Of a stretch of DNA of 64,000 nt, positions 12,077-24,178 are shown piece after piece. A program made the translations under genes and the position numbers. How positions within the stretch are numbered: the first letter of the stretch is position 1; each line of letters opens with the position of its first letter. This stretch comes from Agaricus subrufescens (taxonomy: Eukaryota > Basidiomycota > Agaricomycetes > Agaricales > Agaricaceae). The notes below the pieces were generated by a model. That model saw nothing but the letters and a program-made list of their open reading frames with translations. It ran no database searches and was not told where the DNA came from. The DNA lies in the NCBI GenBank assembly GCA_029945375.1, contig CM057060.1, positions 3,596,001 to 3,660,000 of the forward strand, given 5' to 3'.

Positions 12077-13977
12077 GGCAGTAAGTGTCGAAAGTCTCTA
12101 TATGACTCACTGGCTCCACTTTACACCTGACGGCTTGCTTACTCCACTTTCCATATCTAATCTCTTTTCCTTTGCACGCACAAACTGGCTAAATGAGCAC
12201 AGTGCCGACGGTGATCCAGCTTTGTTGAATGAGAATACTTTTGTATTCTATCAAGCGATAACTGCATGCAATCCACAATGTTAAGTTGTTCTACAGTCAG
12301 ACGAAGATCTTTGTACACTTTTGAGAAGAACCCACGTGACCAATATATCAGTATACCACAACGGTGAATAGACCTTTCCCCTCATATTTTGCAAACTTAT
12401 AGTGTTGTTGTCGGATGTAGTGATAAGTACAGAAATTTATTGATGATAATAATATGTTCCTGACGGCTCCCAACTGTTGTAAAGTTGCGATTAACCGATG
12501 AGACTCCTTCTACCAATATTGCATAATAACGAGTAACGCTTGTATCTTCACTTTTGGATCACTTATAGCACCGTAGGTGAGTATAAATGAAAGTACACGC
12601 ATTTTATGATAATATTATTGCACCACTTACGGATTCCAACCGTTGTACATTTTCGATTAGCGCACGTGACCACATTTTCAGTATATCACAACGGTGAGTA
12701 GCCTTTTCCCTTCATCTTTTGCACACTTATAGTGCCGGCGGAGACTGTAATGATAAGTACTAACCCTTATTTATGACAATAATGTATTACTGATGGCTAC
12801 TAAGCGTTGTAGACCTTCAATATGCCATGAATCCCCTTCTACGGATATTTTACCCCAGCGAGTAACGCTTCTATTCTTATTTTTGGGGCCACTTACAGCA
12901 CTATCTGTGAGTATAATGCAAGTACACGCACTTTGTCATGATATTATTGCATGACTTATAGATACCACCCGTTGTACACTTTCGATTCGTGCACGTGACT
13001 GCCTTTTCAATATATCACAATGGTGAATAGCCCTTTCCTTTCATCTTTTGCAAGCTTATAGTGCCGGCGGAGACTGTAATGATGAGTACATTCATTTGTT
13101 AATCATAATAATGTATTACCGATGACTACTCAGCGTTGTAAATTTTCAATATCCCATGACTCCCCTTCTACCCATACTTCACAACCGCGAGTAACGCTTT
13201 TATCCTCATTTTCTGGTCACTTATCGCACCGGCGGTAGATGTAGTAGCGCTTTAACGGCTATCGTGCTGATATTATTATATGACTAACGGATTCCAACTG
13301 TTGTGCACTTTCGATGAGCGCACGTGATCAATACATCAGTATATCGCAACGGTGAATAGCTATTTCTCTTAATCTTTTGGTGCCAGCGGTGACTGTAATG
13401 ATAAGAACAGAGCCTTTCAGATGATAGTCTCGTACCGCCGACGGACATGTTATGTTGTTTAGGTTCAATGAGTCCATGTAACCTCTTCTAACAGTGTATC
13501 ACAAAGGTGAATTATCCTTTTGTCCTTATAGTTGGACACTCAGAGTACCGGCGGTGAATGAAATGATACACATAAGATTTTTCTGAGCATAATATTGTGT
13601 CATTCACAGATAACACTCATCGTACATTTATAATAAACCCTGCTGACCACTTCTAAAGCACACAGACGAGCGCCCATTAATGAGGATTCAACATAGGCAT
13701 GCGATGCCATGTCTAGCCTCATAGACCAAATGATGATCGCGAGCTCTAGACATATAGTGCGCCGTCGGCAAGGTACTGTATTCTCTCTAGTTAAACAATT
13801 CCTGCCGTCCTCTGAACACAATTTCGACCTGAGGCTCGTGCACAAATAACGATAAGCTCCAACGTTTACCGTTTATCATCGGAGGCGCAACTTTCGGTAA
13901 AGAGACAATTTCGAACCATTGTCAATCCTTACTGTATCAATGACAAGTATTCTCAACTCCAGGTCGGTGTTTTCACA
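12077..13977. other. Intergenic stretch, mostly tandem array
   Basis: No gene is supported between the dioxygenase start and 13,978. Most of the stretch is the about 330-bp tandem array listed separately. A short ORF at 13600-13845 on the minus strand lies in repeat sequence and is not called. Confidence 0.6.
12310..13640. repeat. Non-coding tandem array, units of about 330 bp, most with CCGGCGG
   Basis: Four diverged units are recognisable from a shared block with CACGTGA, then TATATCACAACGGTGAATAG, at about 12332, 12662, 12992 and 13320, a spacing of 328-332 bp. About 60 bp further in each comes CTTATAG followed by a CCGGCGG-type site and GTAATGATAAGTAC (motif at 12735, 13064 and 13229; the first unit has a decayed GTTGTCGG). 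Other motif copies are at 13438, 13548 and 13762. No ORF persists between units. The preserved motif within otherwise drifting units suggests selection on it (inference). Confidence 0.75.
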
Positions 13978-14460
13978 ATGGTTCTTATGTCTTTGGCTAA
14001 CTCTCTATTGGCCGGTAGTGGACATATGCTCTCGACAGTCAAGGGGCCGTTCATTCGAATTTTTGGACCGCTGAAATTTGCGGGATTGTCGCCGGCGGAC
14101 AACGCTGCTCTGTGTACTTATCTGCCTTTGCTTTGGCCGAGTCTCTTGGAACGCCGGATTAAGCTGCGCTTGAAGGGCCCAATCGTTGGGCTGGTAATGT
14201 AGCTCTCGTGGTCTCATCAGACTTGGACGCTGCTGACTTCAGGTAGGGGGGGCGCGCATCACAGCAGGGACGAGCCTTCGAGTGTGCCCAAGCACTTGAC
14301 CGTTCGATTCTATGATCGGTCGCGGAAAGCATTCGCGACAGCCCATGTACCCCCAAAACTCGGTGAAACCGTCGCAATTTACTCTACGGTCAACAAGAAA
14401 TGGGATGGCCTGCACTTTGATTTGGATTTTAAAGAGTTGGTCAAGGTGTCTGTGGCGTAA
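13978..14460 (+). pseudogene. Remnant or mis-spliced small gene, unknown function
   Basis: One frame opens at the ATG at 13978 and runs to a stop at 14202. The same frame reopens and ends at 14460 with a basic, hydrophobic-patterned segment containing FYDRSRKAFATAHVPP and KWDGLHFDLDFKELVK. A 49-bp GTAATG..TTCAG intron (about 14193-14241) could remove the stop but leaves the wrong phase, so the gene is either broken or has an exon border I cannot see. No family is recognised. CCGGCGG lies inside at 14092. Confidence 0.4.
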
Positions 14461-15252
14461 AAAGTGCTATATTTTGTATTCAATTGAGCTTCTATTCTTA
14501 ATTTAGCACATCTATACTCTCCAAATTATCTAATCTGAATCCGTTCTTCTATCTACTACGATCCTGAACGAGTATATGATGGTATATGAACGTATACATA
14601 TACGCGGCTCCACCGCGCGCTCCCCGTGCGTGTGCTCCTGCAAGTGTTTCTGTGAGTTCCTTCTACAGACATATCACAGCACTGAGTAATACTTCCATCG
14701 CCCTTAGTTAGTCACCTATAACACCGGCGGTGAACGTAATCATAAGTCCAGCCTTCTGTGTTGTATCTTCTCAAACCAGTCTATCTGTCAATCGTAAGGG
14801 CGAATACCCCGTTCGTCTTTTGTAAGTTTCTACCACCGTGGTGTGCTGTAATAGATAAATACAGGACCTCCTCGAGGATAATATATTGTATCACCGACGG
14901 TTCATAACTGTCGTAAAGTTTTAACAAGCCCATGTGAACACTTCTACCAGTGTATCGCAAACCCGAATCTCTGTCATGCTATATTTTTGTCGACTTATAG
15001 CACCGGCGTTCATTGTATCCATAAGTACAGCCTTTCTCTTATGGCAATTTCCATTACCGAATACTACTGTAAAGGCTTTATGAGGATGTGTGATCAACTT
15101 AAACGGTGAGTAGAACTGTGGGTAGGCACTTTAACTTCAATATCTGGTGTATCGTAGCGTAGCGCGAGTGCAGACTGTCAGCACTACAGAGACTCTGATG
15201 TTATCCATCTACATTCTCGGAGGATTGTAGAGACTCTACAAATTTCTATCTC
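14461..15252. repeat. Diverged copies of the motif-bearing non-coding repeat
   Basis: Blocks such as CACCTATAACACCGGCGG (motif at 14724), a CCGACGG at 14894 and a decayed CACCGGCGTTC at about 15003 are followed by GTAATCATAAGT-like sequence, as in the 12.3-13.6 kb array. No ORF is supported. The end of this stretch is the 3' flank of the gene ending at 15253. Confidence 0.55.
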
Positions 15253-16095
15253 TCAGTCGTTACCACCTGTTTTCAACTTTCCTTCACTCTTCTTTTCCAC
15301 ATCACCCGCTGCCGCCATCTGTAACTCGAGCCTTAACTTGATTTCTTCTCGTTCCGCAGCAATCATCTTTCGTTCTTTTGCTAGTTCAATCCGGAGTTTC
15401 TGCCTTTTGGCCCATCCCTCACTTATAGCCTTTACATCCGGCCGTTCCGGTAATGAGATTTCTGCCATCTCAGTGTCCGTCAATCCTAGAGCTCGCTTTT
15501 TAGCCTCTACTTCCCTCTTTGTTGTCTCTAGCATTTCTTCAAAGTACTTGCGGGCGACCTCAATGGTCTGAGCCATCATCTCTTCATCGCCGTCGGTGGG
15601 GGTAACCCCAATGATCATTTCCTCTTCCGTGACTGGCTGACCTGATTCCTCCATCCCTGACTCAAATTCCTCTATTACTGAAGCAGATATTCCAACCAGC
15701 CTCAAGTTTTCACTTCTGCCGCCGGACCTCCTGGACATCTTGGGTGATGGAGAGCCCTTGTAATCTTCATCCCATGAGTCATCAGACCATCCTAGTGGAC
15801 ATGGTTCGGATGAGAGTGAATTTGGTATTACGCGCATGCGGGCGCCTGTCTTTGTCCTTGTCCTTGAAGATGGCGGGAGGTTCGGTGATGCCGGCGGCGT
15901 CGTTACCACATCCACTATTTCTTCTTCAAACACATCCATATCCGTCGGTACATCTACCTCTCCCACTTTTCTCTCAATGGCTTGTGTAATTAGGCCGCTC
16001 ATCCGGGCCATCAAAGTAGGGTCATTACTGATGATACTGGTAATATCCCGCACACTGGGCTTCTTTGAGGCGGTGTGGGGCTTTTTGGCAGGCAT
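15253..16095 (-). CDS. Coiled-coil LPxRPD-family protein (280 aa)
   Basis: This is a single uninterrupted frame of 280 residues starting MPAKKPHTASKKPS. The N-terminal third is basic to neutral, the middle is acidic and Ser/Pro-rich, and the last about 110 residues are predicted to be a charged coiled coil. The segment GLTDTEMAEISLPERPD followed by a Lys/Arg/Glu helix matches GMSEEDFPKMVLPPRPD in the Zn2Cys6 protein encoded at 24498-26972, so the two are paralogues. No Cys cluster is present here, so it may dimerise with, or compete with, Zn2Cys6 relatives (inference). Four CCGNCGG sites lie in the gene (15590, 15719, 15891, 15942). Confidence 0.65.
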   Translation of the reverse strand: MPAKKPHTASKKPSVRDITSIISNDPTLMARMSGLITQAIERKVGEVDVPTDMDVFEEEIVDVVTTPPASPNLPPSSRTRTKTGARMRVIPNSLSSEPCPLGWSDDSWDEDYKGSPSPKMSRRSGGRSENLRLVGISASVIEEFESGMEESGQPVTEEEMIIGVTPTDGDEEMMAQTIEVARKYFEEMLETTKREVEAKKRALGLTDTEMAEISLPERPDVKAISEGWAKRQKLRIELAKERKMIAAEREEIKLRLELQMAAAGDVEKKSEGKLKTGGND

Positions 16096-16248
16096 AATGG
16101 GGGGTGTGTGGTAGTCGGCTTCACTTCACACCTTCTTTTATATCCGTTAAACTTTTAGCTTTAGCTTTGGCCTTCTGATTCTATTTCGCGTATGGTTACT
16201 CATCGGTCAATCTGGCCGATCAAAGTTGCTCTTTTTAGTAATCGTACT

Positions 16249-16774
16249 CTACTTCTCAGTGGTGCCTTTCCCCTCTTCTTTCAAAACAATCAGCCGCTTT
16301 TTGACTTCCCCAAATTCTCGAATATACTCTCCTACCACCATAAAAGACTTTTGAAGGGATCGAGTTTGCCCCTCAATTGTCACCGAGTTGCCATCAGGAC
16401 GCCGACTCTGTCCCCTATTGGTTACTGTCTCGTCAACGACCTTGTCTGATTCTATATATAAATCAGTTTTCAATATGACTATGGAAGTCTGACATACCCT
16501 TTCCAAATCTGCTTTGGCGTTTTTTGCCTTTGATCTCTTTTTTCTTTATTCTTTTCAAAGGCGGTAATCTTATCTTGAGCTTGATCTGATCCTTTTTCTC
16601 TATTGGGTTTTCCAAAATAACTTTTGGAAGTGTAGGCATTTTGTCGTCCACCTCTTTATCAGCCGTATCCTTTGCCTCTTTGCGTTGCGAAGTTTGAGAT
16701 ATATAGTGACCGATTGCATCACGCATAGCAGGGTTTGGGATGATTTCCCAAGAGGTCGGCATAGGGTCAGACAT
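16249..16774 (-). CDS. Small basic LPxRPD-family relative (about 159 aa)
   Basis: Two exons, 16774-16498 and 16451-16249, join in phase 1 across a 46-bp GTATGT..TATAG intron. The first exon encodes MSDPMPTSWEI and ends very basic (IKLKIRLPPLKRIKKKEI, a likely nuclear localisation signal). The second holds TRSLQKSFMVVGEYIREFG, which aligns with TRSLQETLEEIGEYLRFV of the protein at 24498-26972. The frame stops before the LPxRPD segment, so this looks like a truncated paralogue. It lies just upstream of, and in the same direction as, the gene ending at 15253. Confidence 0.55.
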
Positions 16775-17685
16775 GGTGTTGAGGGACAAGAGATGGCGCC
16801 TGTTGTGCGCCTGCTGTACAAGTTCCACTCTTTATTTATAGGTTCCCAGATATCTCCGAGAACTGCGGCATTATGTAAAGTATAAGTAAGAACCCCAAAT
16901 ACGCCACATTAAATTGCAGAGACCGAAATCGAAGATGAGAATGCCATACATGGTCCGCAAAGAATGTGGGAAGGTCCCAACAAATGCTACGCTCTTATAT
17001 TACCGGTGGCGGCGATGATAGTGATAAATATCGGCCTTCTATACATCATATTGTAACGCTGCTAATAGATAATTTCCGTTAGGACTTATTTTCAAATTCT
17101 TGTAGTTTTATAACACCGTCAGTGATTGCAACGTTAAGTACCGCATTTCTCTCTGACGATGCCGTATCACAGACGGACCATCCACGGGCAATTCCCGTTC
17201 TACAATTTTGAAGAGAACATAGTGACCATTCTAATCGTATATATATCGCAATGGCGAGTATCCTTTCGATCCTCATTTTGTAACGCCGTCGCTGACTGAA
17301 ACAGTCAGCACTGGCCTTCTGTGAGTGTCCTATCATATCACCGGCGGTTAAATATATCAGAACGGCGAGTAGCGTTTCTTATAGCGCCGTTGTCGATATA
17401 ATGATGATAAGTACAGCCCTCTGATTGCAATATCATTCATGTCATCGGCGGATAAATATTGTTGTACAGTTTCAAAGTTTCAATGAGCGCATGTCACCAC
17501 TCTCATATCCTCAGTTCTCCGAGAATTGTAGCTCCTGCGGTGACTGTCGACTATTCCAGCGCTCTACCCTGTTAAAGATAGCTGGGAACACATAACACTA
17601 CATTCTCCTAGACATTCAATGGCAACGATAATGGTTAACATGGTTGTTTACCGTCACTGTAACACATTATCTACTAGCATCCTTA
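16775..17685. repeat. Further diverged motif-bearing non-coding repeats
   Basis: No gene is supported. Fragments of the array repeat are visible, for example a block with ATATCGCAATGGCGAGTA at about 17240, a CCGGCGG at 17341, and several decayed versions (CACCGTCAGTGA at about 17114, GCCGTCGCTGACTG at about 17283). Confidence 0.5.
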
Positions 17686-18792
17686 CTACTCAGAAAGATA
17701 TTTCTCCGTATGTTTCCTATTTGAGCTACGCTCCCCTTTCTCATTCCTGGTGCCTCCCCCTGTCTTTATCTGCTCCTGCTTCCTCCTCTTTTCTTTTTTT
17801 TCCACTTTTGTCCCCGTTTCTTCCACCGACGGCGCATCTCTTTTCTTTCCTGCAACGTGTTCCTCATCTACCGCTGCCTCTAATGCTTGCTTCTGCAGCC
17901 GTATTGCTTCTCGTGCCCTGACCAGATCCTCCAGCTGTAAGGCCAATTCCTTCCTTTCTTTGTCCCTTTCTGCCCGCGCTTTCCTCAGTGCCTTTCCGTC
18001 GGCTCTTTCTGATATAATGTTCTCTGCTACATTTTGTCCTACCTCTTTCTTCTTCAGCTCTAGGCTTATTTTCGCCAAACCCATTGCCTGGCGTGTGTGT
18101 TCCCTCACCATCTCCATAGACTCCTGGACAGAACTTACTGCAGCTGCAATGCACCATATTAGGGCCCAACTGATTCATTGCGGTATACACACTTACCCTG
18201 TTCTCGGGTGAACTTACTTCTACCGTCTTCTAACTCGAGATAACTAATCACGCCGCTCATAGCCGCTGCAACCCCGACCTGGGATTCCGTGATTTCAGCA
18301 CCTGTTTTGAAAGGATTAAGCAGGTGCCTCTTCTTAATTGGTTCTGGATGAATCAGTGGCCCACACTTAAGCTTCTTGTCGGTGCATCGGACACAGGCGT
18401 CGTAAGTGGAGTCTTTTGGGATGCGTCAGTACACTTCCAACTTCATGTAAACACTTTTATTTCACTAACGTTCTTCGCAAACAACACCGACGGCTTGACA
18501 TTGTTCACACGGGTTTCGGCCCCCGAATTTCATGCCCAGCCTTTCTCCTGGTCCATCAATTATAAGATCCTCCTTTTGTTTATCTTTGCAAGCACATTGT
18601 CAGTGACAGATTATAGAATTTATACTTTGCCTTTTTACCTCCTTCACTGTCATGGGCCGGCGCATGGTGCACAGTCTTCGCCACTGTTCTCTCTATAAAA
18701 GCCATACGATCAGCATTTTTATCAATAGCAGTCCCTAATTCTGGGGTCAGATGGCCGAAAGACTTTTCTGAGGAGCGGTTTGGAGTAGGCAT
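17686..18792 (-). CDS. Zn2Cys6 (Gal4-type) DNA-binding protein with coiled coil (about 313 aa)
   Basis: Four exons join in phase: 18792-18639, 18583-18470, 18412-18197 and 18143-17686. Cysteines at 77, 80, 87, 96, 99 and 106 follow CX2CX6CX8CX2CX6C, the fungal Zn2Cys6 binuclear cluster. The second half, ACVRCTDKKLKCG, is close to the family consensus. An intron splits the cluster after the third Cys, exactly as in the gene at 24498-26972. A coiled coil follows (SVQESMEMVREHTRQAMG, then Lys/Glu-rich helices), related to the other members here. Such proteins bind CGG triplets as dimers; the abundant CCGNCGG palindromes around it are a plausible target (inference). It is divergently transcribed from the RFC1-like gene. 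Confidence 0.85.
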
Positions 18793-19094
18793 GTTCAGTA
18801 TTCTCCAGGAGGGCTACGGGGGAATTATCGATGTCCGGCTTCCCCTCTTATATACCTGACTGTGAACAAGCTTAAACTTTAAACTTTTCTTCTTTACCAT
18901 TCCCACTCATACGTCACACTCTTTCGCCGATCTTGATCTTTATCTCTCTAATTTTCATTCTGGTGGTTCGATCTTTATCCATCCAATATTCATTCTTGTG
19001 GTTTTCAACTCGTGCACCATCATGTAATTATATTATACACATCTCCTTTTGGACATTACATTTTCTGTGACTCACCACCACTTTCCTTGCACCC
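18793..19094. promoter_or_regulatory. Divergent intergenic region between the Zn2Cys6 gene and the RFC1-like gene
   Basis: About 300 bp separates the two start codons. It contains TATATA-like sequence (about 18849) and a pyrimidine-rich strand before each gene, with a short direct repeat containing GGTTCGATCTTTATCCATC-like sequence near 18925-19000. No CCGNCGG is present. Confidence 0.45.
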
Positions 19095-22000
19095 ATGCCC
19101 CCGAAAAAAGACAAGCGTAAGAACAAGGATATTAGGACGTTCCTCATTCCCAAGACTCTCAAGGTACAAGCGCAGCCAAGGATCATCCAACCCTCCGGCA
19201 CGAGTCTGTCATTGAACACTGTTAGCTAGTATGTGTTCACTGACATTATCATCGTTTCTATATTGTAGGTGTTAAGCGGAATCACATTGGAACGAAAGGA
19301 GAAAGACCGTGAGGACACTCTATTTACAACAAATCAACATCTTCACAAGGGTCATCAGATCATCACCAATCATTATCACTGATAGCAGTGATGACGACAA
19401 AGTCTCAGCAGGTGAGACACATCTTACTTGTAATATCTCTCTGATCCTCTGTCATCTTCTTGTTCTGCTTTTTTAACATACAACTACACTAATGAACAAC
19501 CAGCTGTTGTTGAACAACCTCACCATGACTTTGATGACAGTGATGATGATGAGATGATTCTCCGGATACTGAGAGGTCGTCGGCGAACCCAATCAGCCAT
19601 ATCACAAGGAAGGTGTGTGTACTTGTAACTATCGTTCAACATCCTGAACATTTTGTGAATAGCAATGAGGAGTCTAATGACTACCAACAGCAGGATTTTT
19701 CGGCACATGATACACAGTGTGTACCCCTTTCCCTTCTCAGCTTTCAGACACAGTAACAATGATAACAGTGATGAACAAACGATCAGCAACCATCACAACG
19801 ATGATACAGAACCCATACCCAGACACCGCCGGCCCAACTATCCTGTGTTATCTGCAAGTTCCAACGTCCAAGACAGCAGTGGTGATGTTAGTGACACTGG
19901 AGAGCCTATAATCAGAAATCGCCGCCGGCGCGGGAATCCCGTTCTTTTATCTAGAGTCTCTGATACTACTGAAATGCATGACAGTAGTAATGATAGTAGT
20001 GGCCGCCTTGATGAACCCGTACACCGACACCGCCGGCACAAGAATCCATTTATTTTATCTGGAGGCTCGGACGCTACTGAAACGGAAGAAGGCAGTGATG
20101 ATGACGGTGACGATGAAGAGCCTACACTCAGACATCACCGTGGGCGTAAGGATCCAGTTATATTATCCGAAGGTTCTGATGAAAGCGTCATTTTAGAGCG
20201 TCGCCCGGGTAGGGTTCCAGTTCTTTTATTTCGAACCTCTGATCCTACTGAAATAATGAAGGGAGTGACGATAATAGTGATGACGAAGAGCCCATACTCA
20301 GACATCGCCGCCGGCGTAGGGATCCAGTCATTTTATCTGGAGGTTCTGATGAAAGTGTCATTTTAAAGCGTCGCCCGGGTAGGGTTCCAGTTCTTTTATT
20401 TCGAACCTCTGATCCTACTGAAATAATGAAGGGAGTGACGATAATAGTGATGACGAAGAGCCCATACTCAGACATCGCCGCCGGCGTAGGAATCTAGTCA
20501 TTTTATCTGGAGGTTCTGATGAAAGTGTCATTTTAGAGCGTCGCCCGGGTAGGGTTCCAGTTCTTTTATTTCGAACCTCTGATCCTACTGAAATAATGAA
20601 GGGAGTGACGATAATAGTGATGACGAAGAGCCCATACTCAGACATCGCCGCCGGCGTAGGAATCTAGTCATTTTATCTGGAGGTTCTGATGAAAGTGTCA
20701 TTTTAGAGCGTCGCCCGGGTAGGGTTCCAGTTCTTTTATCTCGAACCTTTGATCCTACTGAAATAATGAAGGGAGTGACAATAACAGTGACGACGAAGAG
20801 CCCATACTCAGACATCACCGCCGGCGTAGGAATCCAGTCATTTTATCTGGAGGTTCTGATGAAAGTATCATGGTAGAGCGTGGCCGGGGTAGGGTTCCAG
20901 TTCTTTTATCTTGATCTTCTGATCCTACTGAAATAATGAAGGCAGTGAAGATGATGGTGACACTGAAGCGCTCATGATTAGACACCGCCGTCGTCGAGAT
21001 CCAGTGATTTCCTCTGGAGGTTCTGATGGTGCAGATGACGGTGATGATGAATCCATAGGAGGACCAGTGGATAGTCATGAAGATAGTGATGATAAAGTGC
21101 TCATACTTCGACGACGGCGGCATAATCATCCCCTGTCTGACAATGAAAGTGAGTATGAAGAATGGGTGACTGGTAATGAAGATGATAGCGACAATGAGGT
21201 ACTATCTCTTGCAGGAGAAGGCGACGATCAGAGTGATGATGAGGCTCTTCCTACACTCCACCGGCTCCACCGGCATTCAAGTTCTATAATGCTGTCCGAA
21301 AGCTCCATCACAGGGTCTGCAGTGGGGGATGTATACCAGTATCCTACAGTGTTGTCTGGGGGCTCGGACGCCGAGTCTGGAGCTACAGGTGTAGACAAGG
21401 CCCATCATCCAAGTAGTAGTAAAGACGAGGGCAAGGAAGATCTTCACATGTCCGTGTTTACATTTATAAGTGAGACATTGTATTGACGGTCACTTAGCTT
21501 TTCTGGTCAGACCATTGTGTTCACTGGTCTATTCAAATATTTTGATCCGCAGTGTGCTGAGGTTATGGATGTTGTAAAACAGTTAGGAGGGTACGTTTTC
21601 CACCGTTTCCACTGGCTCTTCCCCCTCTTCACACGTAACTATGCCTTCTAGATATGTTAAGGAAACGCCAGATTTGGAGAACTGTTTCATTGTTACAGGA
21701 TCTGACGTCGACCCGGAAAAGTTGGAACTAATCGAAAAATATCGGTTCCGTACGTTAAGCGAGGATGTCTTTGTGACTCTGATTCCTTTCAATTTACTAT
21801 CTCGTATCCGATCTCGGACTGTGTCCGATGCTGATGCGTATGCCTCTCTTCACAAGCTATGGACTACTCGATACGCACCTCGATGGCTTGAAGAGGTTTG
21901 TGGGAATAAATCTCAAACCCAGAATTTATTAACATGGCTTGAACAATGGTGTGTATCTGTACTCATTGCTAATAGTTCATCAGTCATATACCTTATACCC

Positions 22001-24178
22001 AAGGCCTGAAAGCTTCAAATCTGGATTCCGCTCTGAGGGGAGCAGTGGAATGAACCGGTTTCGTGCCGTGCTCCTATCAGGTCCCCCTGGTGTTGGGAAG
22101 ACAAGCAGCGCACATTTATGTGCTCGTCTAGCAGGCCTCACTCCCATTGAATTCAATGCGAGTGATACAAGGAGTAGGAGGCTAATAGAAGTATGTAATC
22201 GTGATTTACGCTTCCTTTGAACCATTACCTCTGACTTGAGTCTCAACAGGATGTAATGATTGTAGACAACACATGTATTGATCAATTTCTCACCCACCCT
22301 CACCGTTCGTCCATACCAGAGCGTTCATGCCTCATCATGGACGAAGTAGATGGTATATCAGCAGGTGATTGGGGGGGTGTAGGAGCACTCAATGCACTCA
22401 TCAAGAAAACCAAAGTCGGTCGTTACATTGATCAGGCGGGTTTACTCCCTCAACTGTTTTCCATAGATTCCTATCATATGTATCACCAATAGCTGTGGCG
22501 GCCAAAAGCTCAAGCCCCTCTTATCCACCACTTTTCGGTTGAATTTCTATAGGTAAGTGAATAGGATGACAGTGTCCCATCTCACGTATCTTTCAGACCA
22601 GAAGCCGCAAAAATACGTTCCCGCATTTTGTCTATCTTATTCAAGTATGATCACTTGCCATCCCACAAGTATCAGATGACTCATTTATCTAGGGAAAAAA
22701 TGACCGTACCAGCCGCTGTTGTGGACCAGCTTATCCTTGATGCCAAATCTGACATTCGGCAGGTGTTAACGATGCTCGCCTGGTGGAAACTCTCTGATAA
22801 CAGTATGACGTTGAATGATGTACAAGCGCTGTAGGTGTTCTTGCCAGATATCATGACCGGCGGCGTTTGTCTCATTGTCATAGAACCAAGGCAAAAGATA
22901 AATTTGGGTCACCCAATAATTTTCGTGCCACAGCATTGTTTCTTGGGCCCGAACTGTTAGGATATGCTGGTAACAAGTTGGGATATACCCTTGAAGACCA
23001 GATGGAACTCTATTTCAATGATCCTTCCATGATGCCCCTTTTTATTCAAGTTAGTCTTTCATCCTTCCCTCTCTGTCCGACCGAATTTCTTTCTGATCTC
23101 TATTCAGGAAAACTATACGCGGCCTAACAGTACCGCACTACAAGGCTTAACGGGCCCCGATCATACATTAAAGTGCCTGGACCTTTTGCGTCAAGCGTCT
23201 GATGCGATGTCTCAGGCAGATGTAGTGGATTCGTTCATACATGGGTACGGGTTCTCCTTTCCACCACGAACGTCCTTCATTCATCTATGGAGCAGTTCTG
23301 AAAACCATTGGAGTCTAATGCCCTTGCACGCCGTATGCTCCTCGGTCCTTCCAGCATATTTTACACATGGCCGATTGGATACAGATGGGAATTGGAATAG
23401 TATCTCTTTTCCGCAGTGAGTCACTTAGTTTCTCCCTCCTTCAGTTACATCGTATACTCCTGTCACAGATGGCTTGGTCAGAATTCCACACAGAACAAGT
23501 ATCATCGTCGGCTTTTAGAACTGCAGCTTACTATGAGGCACCGAGTGTCGACGGACAAATTAGACTTCGACCTTTTATATGTACCTTACATTTACCCTCA
23601 CATTGTCACCCCGCTGGCAAAGGATGGCTTTGTAAGTACCAATCTTCTCGAGTGCTAATTTTATCGTCATTTCTCACCTTTTAAAGGCTGCGATAAATAC
23701 TGTAATCGAACGGATGGACCACTACGGCTTGTCGAAGAACGATTGGGAAACTATACGGGAGTTAGGTTCTTTTAAAGATCATTCTGCCCCGATCAAAATA
23801 AAGGTTGCCGACAAACGTGCATTCACAAGACGGTATGTATACTGTTGGATGGATGTCGTATATAGGCCACCCATTACATTGCTTTCCTAGATACGATCAA
23901 TCAGAGCACCTGGTTCGGTATCACAGGGCGGTGGATCTGACAAACCAACCTCCGGCTTTACAAGTGGGACCGACGGAGCATGAAGCTGTATGTTGATACA
24001 ACATGTGAACACCACAATATGCTTACGTTTCTTATAGAGCCTAGACCTATTGAAAAATCAAGTCGAAGAGGGTCTGGACGGCGGCGACGGCATAATTAAT
24101 GACCTTACGGGTGACAGCCTAATACAGCGGCCCAAGAAAAGGAAGAAGAGAACTACTACAAAGCGCAAGGCGAATTGA
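19095..24178 (+). CDS. RFC1: RFC1-like clamp-loader large subunit with repetitive acidic N-terminus
   Basis: The start [17 protein letters not shown] carries a DIRxF element like the N-terminus of RFC1 orthologues. A long Asp/Ser/Arg-rich repetitive region follows (19.5-21.4 kb), then a BRCT domain ([11 protein letters not shown] through FIVTGSD and [10 protein letters not shown], 21.5-21.8 kb). The AAA+ clamp-loader core has Walker [13 protein letters not shown] (about 22085), Walker [14 protein letters not shown] (about 22330) and a [12 protein letters not shown] segment. The RFC1 C-terminal domain ends in a Lys/Arg-rich tail at 24178. Many short introns interrupt it and not every junction was resolved. 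RFC1 loads PCNA at primer ends. Either this is the resident gene or an extra copy carried in the motif island; tandem repeats in its N-terminus break the frame, so intactness is uncertain. Confidence 0.75.
20184..20960 (+). repeat. 170-bp tandem repeat inside the RFC1-like gene
   Basis: Units recur at exactly 170 bp, marked by GAAATAATGAAGG at about 20250, 20420, 20590, 20760 and 20930. Four contain CCGCCGG (20308, 20478, 20648, 20818). In one frame each unit encodes [17 protein letters not shown] and [13 protein letters not shown], but the unit is one base short of 57 codons, so each copy shifts the frame. Ancestral in-frame versions lie just upstream. Confidence 0.85.

Noticed and set aside
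20240..20960. CTGATGA sequences in the 170-bp repeats as possible hammerheads
   Set aside because: No stem II followed by GAAA and no closing stems; they are codons for Ser-Asp-Glu.
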